NCBI GenBank assembly: GCA_016210495.1 | Contig: JACQUC010000180.1 | Location: 1-64,000, forward strand | DNA length: 64,000 bases | DNA from: Chloroflexota bacterium | GTDB taxonomy: Bacteria; Chloroflexota; FW602-bin22; JACPRP01 | Reading direction: 5' to 3' | Shown here: one piece after another, positions 59,685 through 64,000 of the stretch | Layout of the letters: the number at the start of each line of letters is the position of its first letter | Position numbering within the stretch: position 1 is the first letter of the stretch | Translations under genes and position numbers: made by a program | The notes under the pieces: generated by a model | What the model saw: the letters and a program-made list of their open reading frames with translations, nothing else | Told to the model about the DNA's origin: nothing | Database searches by the model: none

Positions 59685-60941
59685 TCAGCTAAATATCTTC
59701 GGCAGCCTGCGTCGCCACGACTCCGGCAGAATGTAGTCGATCGCATCATCTATAGTCACAATACCGAGAATCTGGTTATGATCGTCGACGACGGGCAGCG
59801 CCAGCAGGTCGTATTCGGCCATCGTCTTGGCAACATCCTCAGCGGGCTCCTGCGGACGGACAAACTTGAGATCTCTGTGCATGAACTGATCGAGCCTCGC
59901 GCTTGGCTCGGCAAGAACCAGGTCGCTCAGGGGGACGACGCCGACCAGTGCCGGCTCATCCAGGCTACGAACGACGTACACATTGAAAAAGTGCGGCGGA
60001 CGCTCGGGAAGCTGGCGCAGGTAGTCCAGGGCCTCTCCGGCCGTGAGATGCTGCGGGACGGCTACGTACTCGGTGGTCATCAGGCCGCCGGCCGTGTCCT
60101 CGGCATAGGCGAGCAGCTCCTTTACCTCGGCCGATTCCTCCGGCTCCATCAGCTTGAGAATCTCTTCGGCCTTGCGCTCCGGCAGGGCGCCAAGCGCGTC
60201 GGCGGCGTCGTCCGGCGCCATCTGCTCCAGGATATCCGCAGCACGGCTGCCGCTCATCGACTCCAGTATATCGGCCTGACGTTCCTCGGTCATCTCGCCG
60301 AGGATATCTGCTGCCATCTTGTCGTCCAGGGCCTCGACGATTTCCACACCCTGCCGGTAGGACAGGGAATCCACGAGGCGCGCGACGTCGACGGGATGGA
60401 GCCGGCCGATTCTCTCGTGCGATACTTTAAGCCGCACCGCCGGTGCCTCACTGGCCAGATACTCGACGTTCGCCCAGTCCATAATGTCGCCGTCGAGAAT
60501 ATGGTCTGCAACGAAGTGCGGACTCAGCCGGCGAAGCAGGGCGCGCGGACTCAGGTCGGCGCCGGCAAGATAGTAGCTGCCAGCGACGTCGGCCAGTTGT
60601 AGGTCGTTGACGCGGATCACCCTGCGCCCGTGCACGTCGATAAGCTGCTTGTCCAGCACATCCCTGGCCAGCAGAATCTCGCCATCTCTCCGAGCGAATG
60701 GGCGAAGGTCAAGTCGGTATGTCGATAGCTTCGCTCCGGTCGCGTCCAGTCGGATGACGTCGCTCGCGGGGATGAAGAAGTCCCTCCTACCCGAGCGAGC
60801 GACCAGGCCGACCAAAGGCGGATACGTCTCGCCGCCGAGCCGAACCACCACGTCCTTGATGGCAGCTATCGTGTCGCCCTCCTTGTCTAGGACAGGCCGG
60901 CCAACTATTTGAGACAGGAAAAGCAAGCGGCGTTCCCCCAT
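59685..60941 (-). CDS. PRC-barrel, MgtE-N and CBS-domain protein without membrane domain
   Basis: The 418-residue soluble protein has PRC-barrel-like repeats at about 1-160 (LSQIVGRPVLDKEGDTIAAI, DVHGRRVIRVNDLQL). An MgtE N-terminal superhelix follows at about 175-275, with repeats such as DKMAADILGEM, ERQADILESM and DDAADALGAL. Two CBS domains (about 275-405) end it, including VVPLSDLVLAEPSARL and VVDDHNQILGIVTIDDAIDYIL. This is the cytosolic gate of the Mg channel MgtE without its pore. It is upstream of the Nramp gene on the same strand and probably gates it in response to Mg. Confidence 0.85.
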   Translation of the reverse strand: MGERRLLFLSQIVGRPVLDKEGDTIAAIKDVVVRLGGETYPPLVGLVARSGRRDFFIPASDVIRLDATGAKLSTYRLDLRPFARRDGEILLARDVLDKQLIDVHGRRVIRVNDLQLADVAGSYYLAGADLSPRALLRRLSPHFVADHILDGDIMDWANVEYLASEAPAVRLKVSHERIGRLHPVDVARLVDSLSYRQGVEIVEALDDKMAADILGEMTEERQADILESMSGSRAADILEQMAPDDAADALGALPERKAEEILKLMEPEESAEVKELLAYAEDTAGGLMTTEYVAVPQHLTAGEALDYLRQLPERPPHFFNVYVVRSLDEPALVGVVPLSDLVLAEPSARLDQFMHRDLKFVRPQEPAEDVAKTMAEYDLLALPVVDDHNQILGIVTIDDAIDYILPESWRRRLPKIFS

Positions 60942-61080
60942 CGTGGGCAAGGCCCCGTCGTGGCCAGGGTCGCGCGAGACGGCTTAGTTGGCACATCCCC
61001 ACGTAGCCATGTTTTCTCTTGGGGAGTCGTACTGCACGAATTATACCGTTAACGCTGGGCTGAGTGCACGGTGGCGGGGA

Positions 61081-61467
61081 TTACCAGAGCACCTGAACAC
61101 CATATTGGGCAAGCGTCGGATCGGCAGTCAACAGTATCATCTCCTCGATGAACGCTTGCGCAACCAGTATGCGGTCGGAAGGGTCGCGGTGGTAGAGGGG
61201 CAGCTTCGACACGTGGAGGGCGTGATCGCTCTGGATCGCCAGGCTCCTGAACCCGTTGGCGGCGACTTGCTGAGGAATGAACTGCACCGGGTCGCGCTCA
61301 AAAGCAATCCGTCCCAACTGAGCCTTAGTTGCGATCTCCCACGCCGATGCCGCGCTAAACCAGATCTCATTGCCGGGATCTCGGATTGTGGCCCCGGCGT
61401 GGGGAGACAATCGGGCATCGTCCAGGACCCACCAGAGAAAGGCGTGAGTATCGAGCAGGTAGCGCAC
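61081..61467 (-). CDS. vapC: PIN-domain toxin (VapC family)
   Basis: The 128-residue protein has the PIN acidic residues in MRYLLDTHAFLWW (Asp6), SAASAWEIATK (Glu), HRDPSDRILVAQA (Asp) and LLTADPTLAQYG (Asp). It is a Mg-dependent RNase toxin of the PIN_Sll0205-like group. It is separated by 2 bp from the antitoxin gene upstream. Confidence 0.9.
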   Translation of the reverse strand: MRYLLDTHAFLWWVLDDARLSPHAGATIRDPGNEIWFSAASAWEIATKAQLGRIAFERDPVQFIPQQVAANGFRSLAIQSDHALHVSKLPLYHRDPSDRILVAQAFIEEMILLTADPTLAQYGVQVLW

Positions 61468-61469
61468 GG

Positions 61470-61697
61470 TTAGGATTCAAAGGAGTCTAAGATACTTTCG
61501 GGCAGGGGCGCATCAAAGTCCTCGCTGATGCGGACTAGGCCTCGAGCCAGGCCCGGCACCCTTTCCTGATAAATGGGCACTAACCGCGCCACTGGCTTGC
61601 TGGCACGCATGATGATTATCTCTTCGCCTTGCAGCGCCTTGGCCACAAGTTGCGAAAGCTCGGTCTTGGCCTCGTGCATGTTAACCATTATTGCCAC
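61470..61697 (-). CDS. Phd/YefM-family antitoxin
   Basis: The 75-residue protein starts at GTG 61697 behind GGGAGGT and reads MVNMHEAKTELSQLVAKALQGEEIIIMRASKPVARLVPI. This is the Phd fold that binds DNA through its N-terminal half and neutralises the toxin with the C-terminal tail. The tail (ISEDFDAPLPESILDSFES) is acidic and typical of partners of this PIN group. Confidence 0.88.
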   Translation of the reverse strand: MAIMVNMHEAKTELSQLVAKALQGEEIIIMRASKPVARLVPIYQERVPGLARGLVRISEDFDAPLPESILDSFES

Positions 61698-61715
61698 AGC
61701 GCACCTCCCAAGCCA

Positions 61716-61744
61716 ATTATAGCTAATAATCTTAGCTAGGTCAA
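61716..61744 (-). promoter_or_regulatory. TA promoter with embedded operator
   Basis: TTGACC (61739-61744) and TATAAT (61716-61721) have a 17-bp spacer. TAGCTAA (61720-61726) and TTAGCTA (61732-61738) form a perfect inverted repeat between the boxes, the expected place for antitoxin autorepression. Confidence 0.6.
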
Positions 61745-61917
61745 TGTTGTAGGACTGGCCGCTGCCAGACAAGCGGGGAAAACGACAATCAATCCCCTCT
61801 CCCTTCGCATGCTTATCCTCTATACTAGAGGGAGAGGGGGGCAATGGTCGTGACCTCGTTCGGAGACCCGCTCCACGCCTTCCGTGTCTTCCGTGGTTCG
61901 GCCAGGGCGCTTGTCTC

Positions 61918-62643
61918 TCAATTCCGAGCGGACATTATTGCCGGCACTGTCAGGTCCAGTTGCTTTGCCACCCCGTTTCGCGATGAGCCCACGATCTTGC
62001 CGTGGTCGAGCTTGATCAGCCGGTCGGCCATCTCGCCGATGTCGGAGTCGTGCGTCACCATGACGATCGTGTGGCCGTCCGCGTGCATCTTGCGAATCAG
62101 GGCCATCACCAGGTCCTCGTTGGTTTTGTCCAGGTTGCCCGTGGGCTCATCGGCCAGGATGAGCTTCGGCTGGTTGATGATGGCCCGCGCAATGCACACC
62201 CGCTGCTGCTCGCCCCCTGAAAGCTGTGAGGGGAGGTGATGCACCCTATGCCCGAGGCCGACGTTCTCCAGCGCCTGCCGCGCCTCGGCTTCGTCGACCA
62301 TGCTGTGGAAATATTGCGCCAGCATGACGTTCTCCAGCGCCGTGAGATACGGCACCAGGTGGAACTGCTGGAAGATCAAGCCTATCGTTTCCCGGCGAAA
62401 CCTGGTCAGATCGGCGTGGCTCAGCGTTTCGATCTGTGTTCCATCAAGCGCCAAGGTGCCGCCGGTCGGCCGGTCCAGGCAACTGATGATGTTGAGCAGT
62501 GTGGTCTTGCCGGAGCCGGACGGGCCCATTATGCTGACCCACTCGCCGTAGGAAACCTCCAGATTCACGTGGTCCAGGGCGCACGTCTTGCCATTATACA
62601 GTTTCGTCAGCCCTGCAGCCTTGACGATGGGTTGATCTGCCAC
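61918..62643 (-). CDS. MacB/LolD-type ABC transporter ATPase
   Basis: The 241-residue ATPase has Walker A GPSGSGKTTLL (about 39-49), Q-loop FQQFHLVPYLTALENV, signature LSGGEQQRV and Walker B LILADEPTGNLD followed by an H-loop VMVTHDSDIG. It belongs to the lipoprotein and macrolide exporter group (MacB, LolD). It starts at GTG 62643, 3 bp after the permease stop. It powers the FtsX-like permeases upstream. Confidence 0.92.
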   Translation of the reverse strand: MADQPIVKAAGLTKLYNGKTCALDHVNLEVSYGEWVSIMGPSGSGKTTLLNIISCLDRPTGGTLALDGTQIETLSHADLTRFRRETIGLIFQQFHLVPYLTALENVMLAQYFHSMVDEAEARQALENVGLGHRVHHLPSQLSGGEQQRVCIARAIINQPKLILADEPTGNLDKTNEDLVMALIRKMHADGHTIVMVTHDSDIGEMADRLIKLDHGKIVGSSRNGVAKQLDLTVPAIMSARN

Positions 62644-62646
62644 GGT

Positions 62647-63819
62647 TTATTCACCTCGTAGAGTAATCGCGGGGTCGATCCTGACCGCCCTTCTTACCGG
62701 AAGCGCGCTGGCGAGAACGGCGACGCCCAGCGCCACGATGATGCTTAGCGGGAGCACGATGACATTCGGCGCAACTGCGCTGCCGAAGACCATCTGGCCG
62801 ATCACCTGCGCGACGAGGAAGCCGACCAGATACCCCAATATGCCTCCCAGAGCACCGATTGTCGTTGCCTCGGCCACGAACAGCAGAGCGATGCGTGTCT
62901 CGCTCGCTCCCAGAGCCTTCAGCAGGCCAATCTCCTTGGTTCTCTCGAGGACTGTGGTCGTCATAGTGCTTGCGACCGTCAACCCCGACGCGAGGAGCAC
63001 GAGCACGGCCACGATGGCCAGGAGAAGCTCGACCTTGCCCAGCACGCTCATCTCGGCCTCGGCGATCTGCCCAATGACTTTGGCCCGCGCGCCGGGCATC
63101 TTGTTCTCTATCTGCGCCGACGTCGTAGCCGCGGACTGGTTCTGGGTCAGCGCGCTGACCTGCACCACGCTCACTAGCGCACGCTTGCCCAGCAACTCTT
63201 GGGCCACCGGCAGACCGACGAAGATCTGGCTGTCTTCCGCCGCACCTGTGTCGACGATGCCCGTGACCTGGAGGCTTTGCGACCGAGCGCCATAGGCGAC
63301 GTCGAACGCGCTGCCGACGTCGAGCCCGAGTTTGCGCGCCACTTCGCTGCCGACAATGGCGGGGCTCGGAGGCTCCGCTTGGTCAGCCTCCTCCGGCCAC
63401 TTTCCCGTGATCTGCCACCAGGGGCTGATTTTGCTAACCTGCGCGAAGTTCGTGCCCCCCAAAATGACCTTCTGTTGAGCCACGTCGACGATGCCGTAGA
63501 TGTAGGGAGCGTAGCCTGCCAGGTTCGAGGCGATCTCCGGCGACTGAAGCGACGCCAAATCGGCCTCGGCGATGAAGCTCAGGTCCTCGACGAAGCCGAA
63601 GTCCAACGCGCCGGCGCCAACCTGGAGAGATTCGGACCTGGGCAGCAAGAGGACGTTGGCGCCGTAAGATCTTAGCTCCTTGCCCGCCTTCCCCCGCGCG
63701 TCCAGAGACACCGACGTGAGCGCAGAGACAAGAATTGCTCCCAGCAGCACGGCGACTACCGCGACGGCGATGCGCGTTGGCCTGTTTCTTATTGACCTGA
63801 CCAGAACTCGCGAGAACAT
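62647..63819 (-). CDS. MacB/FtsX-type ABC transporter permease
   Basis: The 390-residue protein has an N-terminal membrane helix (AVAVVAVLLGAILVSALTSV), then an extracytoplasmic MacB_PCD domain to about residue 255. Three C-terminal helices follow, with the FtsX signature LLKALGASETRIALLFVAEA, and the protein ends RRAVRIDPAITLRGE. Such permeases act mechanically in export or lipoprotein release. The partial homologue upstream suggests a two-permease exporter. Confidence 0.9.
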   Translation of the reverse strand: MFSRVLVRSIRNRPTRIAVAVVAVLLGAILVSALTSVSLDARGKAGKELRSYGANVLLLPRSESLQVGAGALDFGFVEDLSFIAEADLASLQSPEIASNLAGYAPYIYGIVDVAQQKVILGGTNFAQVSKISPWWQITGKWPEEADQAEPPSPAIVGSEVARKLGLDVGSAFDVAYGARSQSLQVTGIVDTGAAEDSQIFVGLPVAQELLGKRALVSVVQVSALTQNQSAATTSAQIENKMPGARAKVIGQIAEAEMSVLGKVELLLAIVAVLVLLASGLTVASTMTTTVLERTKEIGLLKALGASETRIALLFVAEATTIGALGGILGYLVGFLVAQVIGQMVFGSAVAPNVIVLPLSIIVALGVAVLASALPVRRAVRIDPAITLRGE

Positions 63820-63820
63820 C

Positions 63821-64000
63821 TCAGTTGCCCCGCAACAAGATAGTCGGCTCGACTTTCATAGCCGTCCTGACCGGCAGCGCGCTCCCCAACAAGGCGATGC
63901 CGATAGCTAGCACGAGTGCTACAGGAAGCACGAACGGGCTCGGCAGGATGACCGTGCTGAAGACCTGTCGGCCGACGTAGGCAGCCAGCCCGATGCCCAC
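63821..64000 (-). CDS. MacB/FtsX-type permease, C-terminal end (runs off window)
   Basis: The last 59 residues of a second permease are visible. A final hydrophobic helix (VALVLAIGIALLGSALPVRT) is followed by MKVEPTILLRGN and a TGA one base before the next ATG. It is a close relative of the neighbouring permease, which ends RRAVRIDPAITLRGE. The rest of the gene lies beyond position 64000. Confidence 0.8.
   Translation of the reverse strand: MGIGLAAYVGRQVFSTVILPSPFVLPVALVLAIGIALLGSALPVRTAMKVEPTILLRGN

Noticed and set aside
1..64000. CRISPR arrays, rRNA operons, tRNA genes, prophage or plasmid origin.
   Set aside because: No regularly spaced repeats, rRNA-like stretches, obvious tRNA cloverleaves, phage structural genes or replication initiators were seen. 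Repeats present are scattered palindromes.

Overview
The window looks like a chromosomal piece of a moderately GC-rich, probably anaerobic bacterium that decodes UGA as selenocysteine. The closest fit is Chloroflexota. This rests on lipoproteins with long Ala/Pro/Thr linkers after the lipobox, dispersed palindromes sharing a CGTAGGGGC core, and DUF433/DUF5615 gene pairs. It is an inference from gene style, not a phylogenetic result.

Layout. 1-7.1 kb: an ArsR regulator, a PHP phosphoesterase, a PadR regulator, two crotonase-fold enzymes, an acyl-CoA dehydrogenase, and a REP-associated transposase (RAYT) flanked by its palindromes plus a second broken copy. 7.2-11.1 kb (minus): FemX-like ligase, MurE and an HgdB/activase-like protein. 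11.2-19.5 kb (minus): prenyl synthase, an orphan LivG ATPase, hydantoinase/oxoprolinase HyuA and HyuB, then a GrdE-like and a GrdB-like selenoprotein. 19.6-24.1 kb (minus): TatD, MetG and a redox cluster made of thioredoxin reductase and two further selenoproteins. 24.2-53.2 kb: a large accessory island with three UbiD-family decarboxylases, three GrdB-like selenoproteins, five GrdE-like subunits, two complete tripartite tricarboxylate transporters (TctA/TctB/TctC), three extra TctC-type binding lipoproteins and one NMT1-like binding lipoprotein. 53.3-64 kb (minus): RsmI, Nudix, a sugar kinase, ribosome hibernation factor, a divergent Nramp with a membrane-free MgtE/CBS partner, two toxin-antitoxin loci (one broken), and a MacB-like exporter running off the edge.

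The central observation is that six genes appear split by an in-frame TGA and are best read as selenoproteins: four GrdB-like proteins (Sec at residue 350 or 354, three with a U-G-S-C motif), a two-domain disulfide oxidoreductase (C-M-Y-C ... U-P-Y-C), and a small thioredoxin-fold-like protein (C-x4-U). All four GrdB genes carry the same 6-bp hairpin with a GGU or GGC loop 12 nt after the UGA, and one copy has a compensated base-pair change. All six GrdE-like partners lack the Asn-Cys from which the pyruvoyl cofactor of glycine reductase is made; five have Asp-Ala there and one has Asn-Tyr. GrdA, GrdC and GrdD are absent from the window.

Working model (inference): small carboxylates are imported by the TctABC and related systems, some are decarboxylated by UbiD enzymes, and others are reductively cleaved by pyruvoyl-free GrdB/GrdE-like enzymes. 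Reducing power would come from NADPH through the thioredoxin reductase and Sec-oxidoreductase operon. The repeated pairing of binding protein, GrdB and GrdE suggests several paralogous modules with different substrates.
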